Source: Candidatus Cryptobacteroides merdigallinarum (GTDB lineage Bacteria > Bacteroidota > Bacteroidia > Bacteroidales > UBA932). Taken from it: 33,347 nt of DNA. The stretch lies in NCBI GenBank assembly GCA_017694655.1, contig JADIMQ010000079.1:1-33347 (forward strand). The letters run 5' to 3'. Position numbers and translations under genes: made by a program. The notes under the pieces were generated by a model, which was not told the origin of the DNA, did no database searches, and saw nothing but the letters and a program-made list of their open reading frames with translations. Positions 23,043 through 31,864 of this stretch are shown piece by piece (within the stretch, counting starts at the first letter, position 1; the number at the start of each line of letters is the position of its first letter).

Positions 23043-24419
23043 TCACAGCTCGCGTCCGCCGCCGAGAGCCTGATATAGGGTCACGGTGTAGGCAAGCTGG
23101 TTGTATTTGTCGGAAATTACACTCAGCTGTGCGTTCAGCAGCGACTGGCGTGCAGTCAGTATCTCAAGGTAGGAGCCTGCCGCGGATTTATTGTACAGCC
23201 TGTCCGCCGTATAGACCGTTCTTTCCAGGTCTACGCACTGTGCCTGATGCTTTTCCAGCATGATTCCTGCCGTCTCGATGGCGAACAAGGCATTGTTGAC
23301 CTCCTGTCCTGCGTTGAGGATAGTTTGCTTGTAGTTGAGCTTGGCAATCTCCTCTGCAGCTTTCGATGACTTCAGGTTGGCCTTGAGCTGCCCTTTGTTG
23401 AATATAGGCTGGGCAAGCTGTGCAATAGCGTTTATCAGCACCCCGGCAGGGTTTGATACGGCCTGCCCGAGACTGTTGGTCCATCCGGCGCTCCCTGAAA
23501 GTGTAAGCTGCGGATAGAAGGCAGCCCTTGCCTGGTTGGTAGTGTAGTAGGCGGAAGCCAGGGCCATTTCAGCCTGATAGACATCAGGCCTGTTCGAGAG
23601 GAGGTAGAGCGGGACACCCGTGCTTACGGTTTCCGGCAGTACCTGCTCCGCGAGTGTGCTTCTCTCTATGGTCCCGGACGTCCTCCCGAGCAGGGCGCAG
23701 AGTGCATTCTCCGTCTCTTTCTGCTGCTGCTTGAGCTGGGCACTGGATGCCTCGAGGCTGTAGAGGTTGGCACGGGCCTGGGTGACGGCGTTCTCGTTTA
23801 TGAGCCCGACCTTCAGCTGTGCCTCCATCGTCCTTACCTGCTCTTTCCAGATGACGACACTTTCGTCACTTATCCTTACCTGCTCGTCCATCATCAGGAG
23901 TGCGTAGTAGCTGGTAGCGATGGTGCTTATTATCTGCGAGCGGACAGCCTGCTGATACGCCTGCTGCTGCAGGAGAGTGGCCTGCGCCCCTCTTTTCGCA
24001 TTCAGCAGGTTGCCGAACAGGTCGATATCCCAGCTCACGTTCCCGCCGAGGTCATAGGAGTATGTCGGCTTGTTGGCATCGATGCTCGTCAGGCTACCCT
24101 GCGGGGTGAGGTTCAGCGACGGGGAATATGCCCACTTCGCGGCATGCAGGCTGGCCTTTGCCTGCTCCACAGTCAGGATTGCCGTCTGGAGGTCCGTGTT
24201 GTGAACCAGCCCGGAATCTATGAGGTCCCTGAGGTACGGGTCCGTGAACAGCTCTTCCCACGGCATGTTGCCGAATGAGGAGGTATCCTCCGGATCTGCG
24301 ATGAGCTCGGCCCTGTAGAGGCTGTCCACAGGGAGATCCTCCGGCCTCTGGTATTTGCGGTATATGGAACAGCTGGTCGCCATAACCGCTATCAATGCAA
24401 ATATTAATGTCTTTCTCAT
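23043..24419 (-). CDS. outer-membrane efflux lipoprotein (TolC/OprM/NodT family)
   Basis: Outer-membrane channel of a tripartite RND pump. The 458-residue protein has a lipoprotein signal with Cys17 (AVMATSCS). Two repeats of the outer-membrane efflux protein fold follow: long amphipathic helices such as NTDLQTAILTVEQAKASLHAAKWAYSPSL in the first and LLSNRPDVYQAEMALASAYYTTNQARAAFYPQLTLSGS in the second. The latter is the classic NodT/OprM repeat start. The start overlaps the stop of the RND permease gene by 4 bp, so it is the last gene of the efflux operon. Confidence 0.93.
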   Translation of the reverse strand: MRKTLIFALIAVMATSCSIYRKYQRPEDLPVDSLYRAELIADPEDTSSFGNMPWEELFTDPYLRDLIDSGLVHNTDLQTAILTVEQAKASLHAAKWAYSPSLNLTPQGSLTSIDANKPTYSYDLGGNVSWDIDLFGNLLNAKRGAQATLLQQQAYQQAVRSQIISTIATSYYALLMMDEQVRISDESVVIWKEQVRTMEAQLKVGLINENAVTQARANLYSLEASSAQLKQQQKETENALCALLGRTSGTIERSTLAEQVLPETVSTGVPLYLLSNRPDVYQAEMALASAYYTTNQARAAFYPQLTLSGSAGWTNSLGQAVSNPAGVLINAIAQLAQPIFNKGQLKANLKSSKAAEEIAKLNYKQTILNAGQEVNNALFAIETAGIMLEKHQAQCVDLERTVYTADRLYNKSAAGSYLEILTARQSLLNAQLSVISDKYNQLAYTVTLYQALGGGREL

Positions 24420-27400
24420 ATCTCTTCTAACTCTCTGTCTTCCCTTCTCCTGCCCATCACCTTCTCCTCTATGTACTGGAATATGACGAAGAACATAGGG
24501 GTGATGAACAGCAGGGCTATTGTTCCGATTATCATACCTCCTACCACACCGACACCGAGCGACTGGTTACCGTTGGCACCGACACCGTGCGCGGTGACGA
24601 GAGGGAGCATACCGAATATCATCGTGAGCACTGTCATGAGGATAGGCCTGAGCCTGACGGAAGCTGCCGATACCGCCGCGTGGCTCAGTGTCATGCCGTG
24701 CTTCCTTCTCTCGGTAGCGTACTCGGTGATAAGTATGGCCGTCTTGGACAGGAGTCCAATGAGCATTATGACACCGATCTGCATGTAGATGTTGCTCTCT
24801 ATCCCCCACATCCTCGCGAACAGGAAGCTGCCCATAAGGCCGAACGGCACGGAGCATATCACGGCGAACGGCAGGAAGAGGCTTTCGTAGAGACCGCAGA
24901 GGATCAGGTATATGAAGACAATCGCTATTATATAGATGATCGTCGTGGAGTGGGATTCGGCAAGCTGGGCCTCCTCCCTTGTCATGCTCGAGAACTCGTA
25001 GCCGAATCCGGTAGGAAGGGAAGTCTTCGCTACTTCCTGGATGGCGGCGATAATGTCTCCGGAGCTGTACCCTTCAGCAGGCATACCCTGTACGGTGATG
25101 GACGGGAACATGTTGAACCTGTCAAGGTTCTCCGCCCCGTATGTCTTCGTGAGGGTCACGAACTGGCTTACCGGGGCCATGCCGCTGGCTGTCTTGACGT
25201 AGATGTTGTCGAGGGCCTGCATGTCGTCCCTGTATTCAGGCTTGGCCTGGAGCATTACACGGTACATCTTCGTGAAGCGGTTGAAGTTGGAGGCATAGTA
25301 GCTTCCAAGGTAGCCCTGCATCACGGACAGTACCTGGTCGGAGGTGATGCCTGCCCGCAGGCACTGTGCGGCGTCGACATCCACCCTGTACTGCGGGAAG
25401 TTGGCACTGAACGAGGTGTAGGCCATCTGCACCTCCGGGCGCTTGTTCAGCTCGTCGATGAACTGCTGGGTCACGTCGAACAGGGTGGCCATACCTTTGC
25501 CCGACCTGTCCTCGAGGCTGACGAAGAAGGAGTTACCTGTTCCGTAACCCGAGATCATAGGCGGTGCGAACACGAAAATCTGCGCATTCTTGATATGTGC
25601 CGTCCTTGCGTATATCATGTTGGATACGGCGGTGTTGCTGTTTTCCTTGCCCGGCCTCTGGTCCCAAGGCTTCAGCCTTATCATCATCATGCCGTGGGAG
25701 GCTCCGGAACCGCTGAAGCTGAATCCCGATACCTGGTTGAATGTCTGGATCTGCGGCAGGTCCCTGATGCTTTCAGCCATCTCGTCGAGGATTTTCGTGG
25801 TCTCGTTCAGGGAGCTGCCCGGGGCTGCGTCCACGCTGACGAACAGGTTACCCATATCCTCGTTCGGGACAAGGGAGGTCTTTGTTGTGCTCATGAGGTA
25901 CATCAGCACCCCGACCGCACAGATGAGGGCAAGTCCTCCGGCCCACTTGTTCCGGATGAAGAATGCTACACCGTGCTTGTATTTCTTCGACATGCTCTGG
26001 AAGGCTGCGTCGAATGCTATCCTGAAGCGGGTCGTGAACTTCTTAGGCTTCTCTCCCGGGGCTACCTCCTCGTTCGGATGGAGGATGAGGGCGCACATCG
26101 CAGGCGAGAATGTAAGGGCGTTGACCGCCGACAGGCCCACGGCCACGGCCATGGTCAGACCGAACTGGGTATAGAACACTCCGGATGTTCCGCTCATGAA
26201 CGATACCGGGATGAACACGGCCATGAAGACGAGGGTGGAGGTGATGATGGCTGATGAAATTCCGCTCACGGCATCTACCGTCGCCCTGTAAGGGGACTTG
26301 TATCCGGCATCGAACCTGGCCTGAACCGCTTCCACCACTATGATGGCGTCATCGACTATGGTACCGATTGCCAGCACGAGGGCGAAGAGGGTGAGGAGGT
26401 TGATACTGAAGCCAGCCACGATGAGGAAGGCAAACGTACCGATCAGGGAGACGAAGATACCGAGGGTCGGTATGATGGTCGCCCTCACGTTCTGCAGGAA
26501 GACGAACACGACGAGCACGACGAGCAGGATGGCCTCGAGCAGGGTCTTTATGACCTCATGGATGGATGCGTCGAGGAAGTCCTTCGTACTCATGATGTCC
26601 ACGAGCTCCACACCTTTCGGGAGGTTCTGGGACACGTCCGCGAGGTATTCGTCTATCGCGGTGATGATCTCGTTGGCATTACTTCCGGCAGTCTGGTTGA
26701 TCATACATGTCACGCCAGGGGCCCCGAGAACCTTGCCGGTGTACGAGTAGCTTACCGCTCCGAGCTCGATGTCCGCAACGTCCTTGAGCCTGATTACGCT
26801 TCCGTTCTGCATGGCGGAGATCACGATGTCGCCGAACTCTTCCTCCGTGCTCAACCTTCCCCTGTATTTGAGGGTGTACTGGTACACGTTGTCGGAGTTC
26901 TCGCCTATGGCTCCGGTCGAGGCCTCTATGTTCTGGCTGGAGAGGGCGGATATGATGTCGGACGGCTGCAGCTGGTACTGGGCCATGATGTCCGGCTTCA
27001 TCCATATACGCATTGAGTAGTCACCGCCCATCACGTTCACCTCGCCGACTCCGGAGATACGCTGTATCTCAGGCTTCACGTTTATGGAGAGGTAGTTCGT
27101 GAGGAAGGTCTCGTCGTACGTCCCGTCCGGACTGTAAAGAGCAAACACTTTCAGCGTACTGCTCTGCCTTTTCATGGTTTCCACACCCACCCTTGTCACT
27201 TCGGCAGGGAGCAGGGAAGTCGCCCTTGAAACCCTGTTCTGGACATTGACGGCTGCCATGTCCGGGTCAGTACCCTGTTTGAAATATATGGATATGGATG
27301 CACTTCCGGAGTTACTTGCGGAGGACTCCATGTAGGTCATGTTCTCCACGCCGTTGATTGCCTCCTCGAGAGGTACGATCACACTGTTCTGCACGGCCTC

Positions 27401-27565
27401 GGCATTGGCACCGCTGTATGTGGTGCTGACCCTTACCGTAGGCGGGGCTATGTCAGGATACTGCTCCACCGGGAGGCTGACAAGTCCTATCAGACCGAGC
27501 AGCACTATGACAACTGAAATGACGACAGACAGGATAGGTCTGTCAACGAACATTTTTAACTTCAT
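24416..27565 (-). CDS. RND efflux pump inner-membrane permease (HAE1, AcrB-like)
   Basis: Proton-driven drug/detergent exporter of 1049 residues, the usual length for the AcrB/MexB group. The N-terminus MKLKMFVDRPILSVVISVVIVLLGLIG forms the first helix, followed by LPVEQYPDIAPPTVRVSTTYSGANAE, diagnostic of the family. The proton-relay residues are present: Asp405 and Asp406 in GTIVDDAIIVVEAV (helix 4) and the Lys in GLLSKTAILITEYA (helix 10). Porter and docking domains are full length. It lies 3 bp downstream of the adaptor gene and overlaps the outer-membrane factor gene. Substrates are unknown. Confidence 0.95.
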   Translation of the reverse strand: MKLKMFVDRPILSVVISVVIVLLGLIGLVSLPVEQYPDIAPPTVRVSTTYSGANAEAVQNSVIVPLEEAINGVENMTYMESSASNSGSASISIYFKQGTDPDMAAVNVQNRVSRATSLLPAEVTRVGVETMKRQSSTLKVFALYSPDGTYDETFLTNYLSINVKPEIQRISGVGEVNVMGGDYSMRIWMKPDIMAQYQLQPSDIISALSSQNIEASTGAIGENSDNVYQYTLKYRGRLSTEEEFGDIVISAMQNGSVIRLKDVADIELGAVSYSYTGKVLGAPGVTCMINQTAGSNANEIITAIDEYLADVSQNLPKGVELVDIMSTKDFLDASIHEVIKTLLEAILLVVLVVFVFLQNVRATIIPTLGIFVSLIGTFAFLIVAGFSINLLTLFALVLAIGTIVDDAIIVVEAVQARFDAGYKSPYRATVDAVSGISSAIITSTLVFMAVFIPVSFMSGTSGVFYTQFGLTMAVAVGLSAVNALTFSPAMCALILHPNEEVAPGEKPKKFTTRFRIAFDAAFQSMSKKYKHGVAFFIRNKWAGGLALICAVGVLMYLMSTTKTSLVPNEDMGNLFVSVDAAPGSSLNETTKILDEMAESIRDLPQIQTFNQVSGFSFSGSGASHGMMMIRLKPWDQRPGKENSNTAVSNMIYARTAHIKNAQIFVFAPPMISGYGTGNSFFVSLEDRSGKGMATLFDVTQQFIDELNKRPEVQMAYTSFSANFPQYRVDVDAAQCLRAGITSDQVLSVMQGYLGSYYASNFNRFTKMYRVMLQAKPEYRDDMQALDNIYVKTASGMAPVSQFVTLTKTYGAENLDRFNMFPSITVQGMPAEGYSSGDIIAAIQEVAKTSLPTGFGYEFSSMTREEAQLAESHSTTIIYIIAIVFIYLILCGLYESLFLPFAVICSVPFGLMGSFLFARMWGIESNIYMQIGVIMLIGLLSKTAILITEYATERRKHGMTLSHAAVSAASVRLRPILMTVLTMIFGMLPLVTAHGVGANGNQSLGVGVVGGMIIGTIALLFITPMFFVIFQYIEEKVMGRRREDRELEEI

Positions 27566-27568
27566 CTC

Positions 27569-28708
27569 CTATTCTCCTTCTTTTGCGTCAGCGGCTGCCT
27601 GGCCTTCCGTGCTGCCGGCAGCTACTACCAAGGTCCCTTCCCTGAGCAGGCCTGCACCCGTGGCGACGATGGTGTCACCTTCAGAAAGTCCGCTTTCCAC
27701 GATGTATTCCTTGCCGTTGTTTATACCGTAGACGGTAATCATCGTGGAGGTAGCCTTGCCGTCCACAACCTTGTATGCGAAAATCTTGTCCTGTATCTCG
27801 AAAGTGGCCTCCTGCGGGATTACCAGGCAGTTCTCCCTGGTGTACGGTATGGAGATGTTTGCGGTTGCCCCGTTGATGAGGAGCCCGTCAGGGTTGTCGA
27901 AGATGGCCCTTACGCGTACGACGGAGTTCTCCACGATACCGCTTATGGCGTCGATCTTCCCTTTTATGGCGTATTCGGACCCGTCACTCAACGTCAGGCT
28001 TACAGGCGGGAACGACTTTATCGTGTTCTCCAGGGACCCGTACTGGCGTATGTACTTTATCACTTCCTTTTCCGTGAGTGAGAAATAGGCATATACCTGG
28101 GAGTTGTCGGTAACAGTTATCAGTGGCTCGGTCATTGAAGAGCTCACAAGCGTGCCGACACGGATGGAGGTCATGCCTGCCACTCCCGTTACCGGGCTTG
28201 TCACTTTCGCGAAGGAAAGGTTGTTGGCTGCGCTGACTTCCTGTGCCCTGGCCTGCGCGAGCGAGGCCTTTGCGGTCAGGTACGAGTTTCTCGATGTCTG
28301 GAGCTCGAAGTCAGAGATCACCTTTTCGGCATAGAGCTCCTCCTGTCCTTCGAGTGTGAGCTTGGAGGTTGCCTCCTGCGCTTCTGCCGTGGCGACGGCG
28401 GCCTTTGCCTGCTCGTATGTCGCGGCGTACGGTATAGTGTCAATTATGAACAATGTCTCGCCCTTCTTCACCTGGGCCCCTTCCTTCACCATTACATCGG
28501 TGATGAAGCCGGATACCTGGGGACGGACCTCCACGTACTGCTTGCCTTCAAGCACTGTAGAATAAGTAGTGGAAAGTGTCCTGTTTTCAGTCTTCAGCGT
28601 CAGGAACGGATAGACGCTGGCCTGCGGCTGGTGACTGACTTCTTCCTTGCACGAAACCATACTCGCAAGGAGTACCAGCCCTGGGATAAAAAATTTCAAT
28701 ACTTTCAT
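27569..28708 (-). CDS. RND efflux periplasmic adaptor (AcrA/MexA-like lipoprotein)
   Basis: Membrane fusion protein linking the permease and outer-membrane channel. The 379-residue protein has a lipoprotein signal with Cys20 (LLASMVSC). A lipoyl-like half (VEVRPQVSGFITDVMVKEGAQVKKGETLFIID), a helical hairpin (residues about 95-165), the second lipoyl half (AKVTSPVTGVAGMTSIRVGTLV) and beta-barrel/membrane-proximal domains follow. The C-terminus is Ala/Glu-rich. It is the first gene of the efflux operon. The 179-bp region to the divergent AraC regulator holds its promoter and two inverted repeats. Confidence 0.94.
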   Translation of the reverse strand: MKVLKFFIPGLVLLASMVSCKEEVSHQPQASVYPFLTLKTENRTLSTTYSTVLEGKQYVEVRPQVSGFITDVMVKEGAQVKKGETLFIIDTIPYAATYEQAKAAVATAEAQEATSKLTLEGQEELYAEKVISDFELQTSRNSYLTAKASLAQARAQEVSAANNLSFAKVTSPVTGVAGMTSIRVGTLVSSSMTEPLITVTDNSQVYAYFSLTEKEVIKYIRQYGSLENTIKSFPPVSLTLSDGSEYAIKGKIDAISGIVENSVVRVRAIFDNPDGLLINGATANISIPYTRENCLVIPQEATFEIQDKIFAYKVVDGKATSTMITVYGINNGKEYIVESGLSEGDTIVATGAGLLREGTLVVAAGSTEGQAAADAKEGE

Positions 28709-28738
28709 CTCTAACTATTACTTGTTTGTATCACTCAC

Positions 28739-28788
28739 ATTTTTGCAGGTGCAAAAATACCGCATACTTTTTATACTGATTTGTATAA
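28739..28788 (-). promoter_or_regulatory. efflux operon promoter with two candidate operators
   Basis: On the minus strand TATTTTTG (28752-28759) fits the -7 consensus. It is overlapped by a perfect inverted repeat ATTTTTGCA-GG-TGCAAAAAT (28739-28758). Where a -33 box should lie there is a second perfect inverted repeat TTATAC-N6-GTATAA (28771-28788) and no TTTG. The placement suggests control by a DNA-binding protein; the divergent AraC-family gene is the obvious candidate. Confidence 0.55.
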
Positions 28789-28887
28789 ATGTCGTATTTA
28801 TTTGTCCAAAAGTCACATTCTGGCTTAAATATTGTTTAAGAATAAAAGAATCTTGTCAAAAAAGGACAGACTTTGTATCGTTTGCAC

Positions 28888-29766
28888 ATGAAGACACTGA
28901 ATATGCAACAACTGTGCTCGTTTGCGCAGGACAGCCAGAAAATCGACGAACGGCTTGTAATAATAAAGACAAGCGACGTTTCACTTCTGCAAAATTATAA
29001 GGTGATAGGATGCCGTATCCTCCTCCTGGTCTTTTCCGGGGAGCTCGATGTGGAGACAAACGGCCGGCCCAGGACCCTGCAGAGATGCGATTTCCTCGAT
29101 ATACTCGAGGGGACGAGCTTCGGGATAGGGGCCTGCAGCACGGACCTTGACTTCTACTGCATCATCACATCCAGGAAATTTCTCCTGGAGGTTCTCCAGA
29201 ACATAGTCCCGGGCCCGAAAGACTATTTTACAATGCTCATGGCCAATCCGGTACAGCACCTGTCGGCAAACGGCACGGCGAGGGTGTTCAAGCAGATAAG
29301 GCTCATGGACGAGGCTCTTTCTGACATTAACCATACCTACCGGACAGAAATGGTCCGGACCTATTTCAAGAGTTTCGTCCTGGAACTCGGGGACCTTATA
29401 ATAAAGGAGAAGCACCTGCCGGGCTATAGCCAGCAGAACATGGTGGTGAAGGACACGCTGATGGCGAATTTCATGGAGCTCGTGTGGAAGCATTTCAGGG
29501 AGAGGAGGGAGGTTTCCTTCTATGCCAAGGAGCTCTGCGTCTCCACGAAACATCTCGCCAGGGTCGTGAAGTCGTGTACGGGGAAGACACCTCACGAGAT
29601 AATATCCGGGGAGGTGCTCGGCCTGGCCATACAGCTCCTGAAGAACGAGGAGGTGCTTATACAGGAAATCTCGGATGCCCTGCATTTCGCCGACCAGGCC
29701 GCATTCTCGAAGTTCTTCAAGAAATACCTGAAGGTGTCGCCTTCGCAGTTCCGCAAGAATACCTGA
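28888..29766 (+). CDS. AraC-family transcriptional regulator
   Basis: Likely regulator of the divergent RND efflux operon. The protein is 292 residues from ATG 28888 (MKTLNMQQL); a TTG at 28873 is in frame but less likely. The N-terminal two thirds form a cupin-like sensing domain (CRILLLVFSGELDVETNGRPRTLQRCDFLDILEG). The C-terminal part carries the two helix-turn-helix motifs of the family. The first, SFYAKELCVSTKHLARVVKSCTGKTP, starts near residue 208. The second, IQEISDALHFADQAAFSKFFKKYLKVSPSQFR, ends at the C-terminus. Effector unknown. It converges with cysM 15 bp downstream with no evident terminator between. Confidence 0.9.
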   Translation: MKTLNMQQLCSFAQDSQKIDERLVIIKTSDVSLLQNYKVIGCRILLLVFSGELDVETNGRPRTLQRCDFLDILEGTSFGIGACSTDLDFYCIITSRKFLLEVLQNIVPGPKDYFTMLMANPVQHLSANGTARVFKQIRLMDEALSDINHTYRTEMVRTYFKSFVLELGDLIIKEKHLPGYSQQNMVVKDTLMANFMELVWKHFRERREVSFYAKELCVSTKHLARVVKSCTGKTPHEIISGEVLGLAIQLLKNEEVLIQEISDALHFADQAAFSKFFKKYLKVSPSQFRKNT

Positions 29767-29781
29767 TGTCCCGGGCACCCG

Positions 29782-30687
29782 CTACTGCAGGCCGGAAAAC
29801 ATGCTGGTGCTGAGATATTTCTCGGCCCTGTCCGGGAAGATGACCACGATGTTGCCCTTGTCTATGGACATGGCAGTCCTGGCTGCGGCAAGCATTGCCG
29901 CGCCGCTGCTCATGCCGGCGAAAATTCCCTCTTCGGCTATTATCCTGCGGGCCATGGCTATGGCTTCCTCGCTGCCGACCATCTCCTGGATGTCTATCTG
30001 GGACGGGTCGTAGATGTCCGGCACAATGGCCTCCTCCATGTTCTTGAGACCCTGGATGTAGTGTCCCTTCGTCGGGTGGGCGCAGACTACCTTTATCCCC
30101 GGTTTCATGACCTTCAGGAACCTGGACAGCCCCATTATGGTGCCGGAGGTCCCGAGGGCGCATACGAGATAGTCTATCCTGCCGCCGGTCTGCTGCCATA
30201 TCTCCAGGGCTGTGGACTGGTAGTGGGCGAGGTAGTTGGCCGCGTTCCTGAACTGGTCGGGCATGAAGTATTTGCCAGGGTTCTCCTCCACTTTCCTGCG
30301 TGCGAGCCTGATGGCCCCGTCCGTGCCCTCTTCGGCCGGGGTGAGGGTGACTGTCGCCCCGTAGGAACGGATGATCTGCCGCCTTTCCACGGAGACGGCG
30401 CTGCTCATGACTATCTCGACCGGATAGCCCTTGATTACACCTATTACGGCCAGACCTATGCCTGTATTGCCTGATGTGGGCTCTATTATCGTCTGGCCCG
30501 GCTTCAGCCTTCCGTCGTTTTCCGCGTCCTCTATCATCTTGACGGCAATCCTGTCCTTGATGCTTCCTGTCGGGTTGAAGCCTTCCAGTTTCGCGTATAT
30601 GTTGACACCCGGGTTCGGGTTCAGCCTGTTTATCCTGACCATCGGGGTGTTCCCGATGGTCCCCAGTATATTGTCCCTGATATTCAT
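29782..30687 (-). CDS. cysM: cysteine synthase, CysM-type PLP enzyme
   Basis: Cytoplasmic fold-type II PLP enzyme making cysteine from an activated serine and a sulfur donor. The 301 residues contain the PLP lysine in NPTGSIKDR (Lys44), EPTSGNTG (69-76) and the phosphate-binding GTSGT (179-183). Several features fit the CysM rather than the CysK clade. These include the block LAHYQSTALEIWQQTGGRIDYLV, the short region AHPTKGHYIQGLKNMEEAIVPDIYDP, and the ending DRAEKYLSTSMF, which parallels E. coli CysM DRGDRYLSTGVF. M. tuberculosis CysM, which uses O-phosphoserine, has the same architecture. The donor (O-acetylserine, O-phosphoserine, thiosulfate) is unresolved. The -7 box TATTTTTG lies at 30737-30744; the gene is divergent from asnA. 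Confidence 0.88.
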   Translation of the reverse strand: MNIRDNILGTIGNTPMVRINRLNPNPGVNIYAKLEGFNPTGSIKDRIAVKMIEDAENDGRLKPGQTIIEPTSGNTGIGLAVIGVIKGYPVEIVMSSAVSVERRQIIRSYGATVTLTPAEEGTDGAIRLARRKVEENPGKYFMPDQFRNAANYLAHYQSTALEIWQQTGGRIDYLVCALGTSGTIMGLSRFLKVMKPGIKVVCAHPTKGHYIQGLKNMEEAIVPDIYDPSQIDIQEMVGSEEAIAMARRIIAEEGIFAGMSSGAAMLAAARTAMSIDKGNIVVIFPDRAEKYLSTSMFSGLQ

Positions 30688-30736
30688 TTTCTTGAGTGTA
30701 GATGTGCCGTCCAGGCGGACGGTATGTTAGGTCCGG

Positions 30737-30744
30737 CAAAAATA
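30737..30744 (-). promoter_or_regulatory. candidate -7 box for cysM
   Basis: TATTTTTG on the minus strand matches TAnnTTTG, 49 bp upstream of the cysM start. No matching -33 element. It lies within 41 bp of the oppositely oriented asnA -7 box. Confidence 0.45.
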
Positions 30745-30777
30745 ATCAAAAAATTGCAGGGATGCCGATAGATTTCT

Positions 30778-30785
30778 TAATTTTG
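30778..30785 (+). promoter_or_regulatory. candidate -7 box for asnA
   Basis: TAATTTTG matches TAnnTTTG, with ATTG (30753-30756) as an imperfect -33 element 21 bp upstream. A strong Shine-Dalgarno sequence GGGAGGTGA (30806-30814) follows, with its GGAGG 6 bp before the ATG. Confidence 0.55.
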
Positions 30786-30817
30786 TAGTCTTTGAAACTA
30801 ATTACGGGAGGTGACTC

Positions 30818-31855
30818 ATGTCTTTGATTTTGCCGGAAGGCTACAGAAATGTGCTTGAAAACGTCGAGAACACGGAAAAGGCGATAAAGTACGTGAAGGA
30901 TATGTTCCAGGAGAACCTTTCGGCGCAGCTTGCCCTGCTTAGGGTGACGGCGCCCATGGTGGTCCTGTCCGGTACAGGAATAAACGATGACCTGAACAGT
31001 GTCGAGCGCCCGGTGGCCTTCCCCGTGAAGTCGATGGGGGACACCAGGGCGGAAGTCGTGCACTCCCTTGCCAAGTGGAAGCGCCTGAAACTTGCAGAGA
31101 TGGGCGTCGGGCCGGGCCGCGGCATATATACTGACATGAACGCCCTCCGTCCGGACGAGGACCTGGATAACCTGCATTCCATATATGTGGACCAGTGGGA
31201 CTGGGAGAAGGTCATTTCCCGGGAGGACAGGAACATAACTTTCCTGAAATCCACAGTGAGGAGGATATATGAGGCGATAAAGGTGACTGAGAACAAGGTC
31301 TTCGTGGAGTTTCCGCAGATTGTCCCCGTGCTTCCGGAGGATATCTTCTTCATCCATTCGGAGGAGCTGCTCCAGCTGTATCCTGACCTGACCCCGAAGG
31401 AGAGGGAGACCGAGATTGTACGCAGGCACAAGGCGGTCTTCGTCATCGGGATAGGTGGAGACCTGTCGGACGGGAAGCCTCACGACGGCCGTGCTGCCGA
31501 CTATGATGACTGGAGCACGGTGGATTCATACGGGTTCGGGGGCCTGAACGGGGACATCCTCCTCTGGAACCCTGTGCTGCAGTGTGCTTTCGAGGTGTCG
31601 AGCATGGGTATACGTGTGGATGAGGCAGCGCTGGAAAGGCAGCTTGCGATAAGGCACCAGGAGTGGAAGAAGGACCTGTATTTCCACAGGAGGCTCCTTG
31701 CCGGGGAACTCCCGTGCACGATAGGCGGCGGCATAGGCCAGTCCAGGCTCTGCATGTATCTGCTCCGCAAGGCACATGTGGGAGAGATACAGAGCAGTAT
31801 CTGGCCGGAGGATATGGCCGCTGCCTGCCGTGAGCACGGGATCGAGCTCGTATGA
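30818..31855 (+). CDS. asnA: aspartate-ammonia ligase (asparagine synthetase A)
   Basis: Ammonia-dependent asparagine synthetase, cytoplasmic, converting aspartate, ATP and ammonia to asparagine. The 345-residue protein is slightly longer than E. coli AsnA (330). It shows the class II aminoacyl-tRNA-synthetase-like core: VTAPMVVLSGTGINDDLNSVERPVAF near residues 43-68, SLAKWKRLKL, SIYVDQWDWEKVI, and the ATP-site motif CTIGGGIGQSRLCMYLL near residue 300. The start is fixed by an unusually good Shine-Dalgarno sequence. It is divergent from cysM and followed immediately by the remnant of a convergent aldo/keto reductase gene. Confidence 0.96.
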   Translation: MSLILPEGYRNVLENVENTEKAIKYVKDMFQENLSAQLALLRVTAPMVVLSGTGINDDLNSVERPVAFPVKSMGDTRAEVVHSLAKWKRLKLAEMGVGPGRGIYTDMNALRPDEDLDNLHSIYVDQWDWEKVISREDRNITFLKSTVRRIYEAIKVTENKVFVEFPQIVPVLPEDIFFIHSEELLQLYPDLTPKERETEIVRRHKAVFVIGIGGDLSDGKPHDGRAADYDDWSTVDSYGFGGLNGDILLWNPVLQCAFEVSSMGIRVDEAALERQLAIRHQEWKKDLYFHRRLLAGELPCTIGGGIGQSRLCMYLLRKAHVGEIQSSIWPEDMAAACREHGIELV

Positions 31856-31864
31856 CCCCTGGCT

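Noticed and set aside
24587..26254. A 555-codon open frame antisense to the RND permease gene
   Set aside because: His/Arg/Gly/Glu-rich translation typical of a shadow frame, no promoter, and full overlap with an unmistakable AcrB-type gene.
28820..28885. TTTG-containing sequences considered as a promoter for the AraC-family gene
   Set aside because: AGACTTTG (28868-28875) and TATCGTTTG (28876-28884) each miss the TAnnTTTG consensus (wrong bases or one base too long), so no promoter is claimed.
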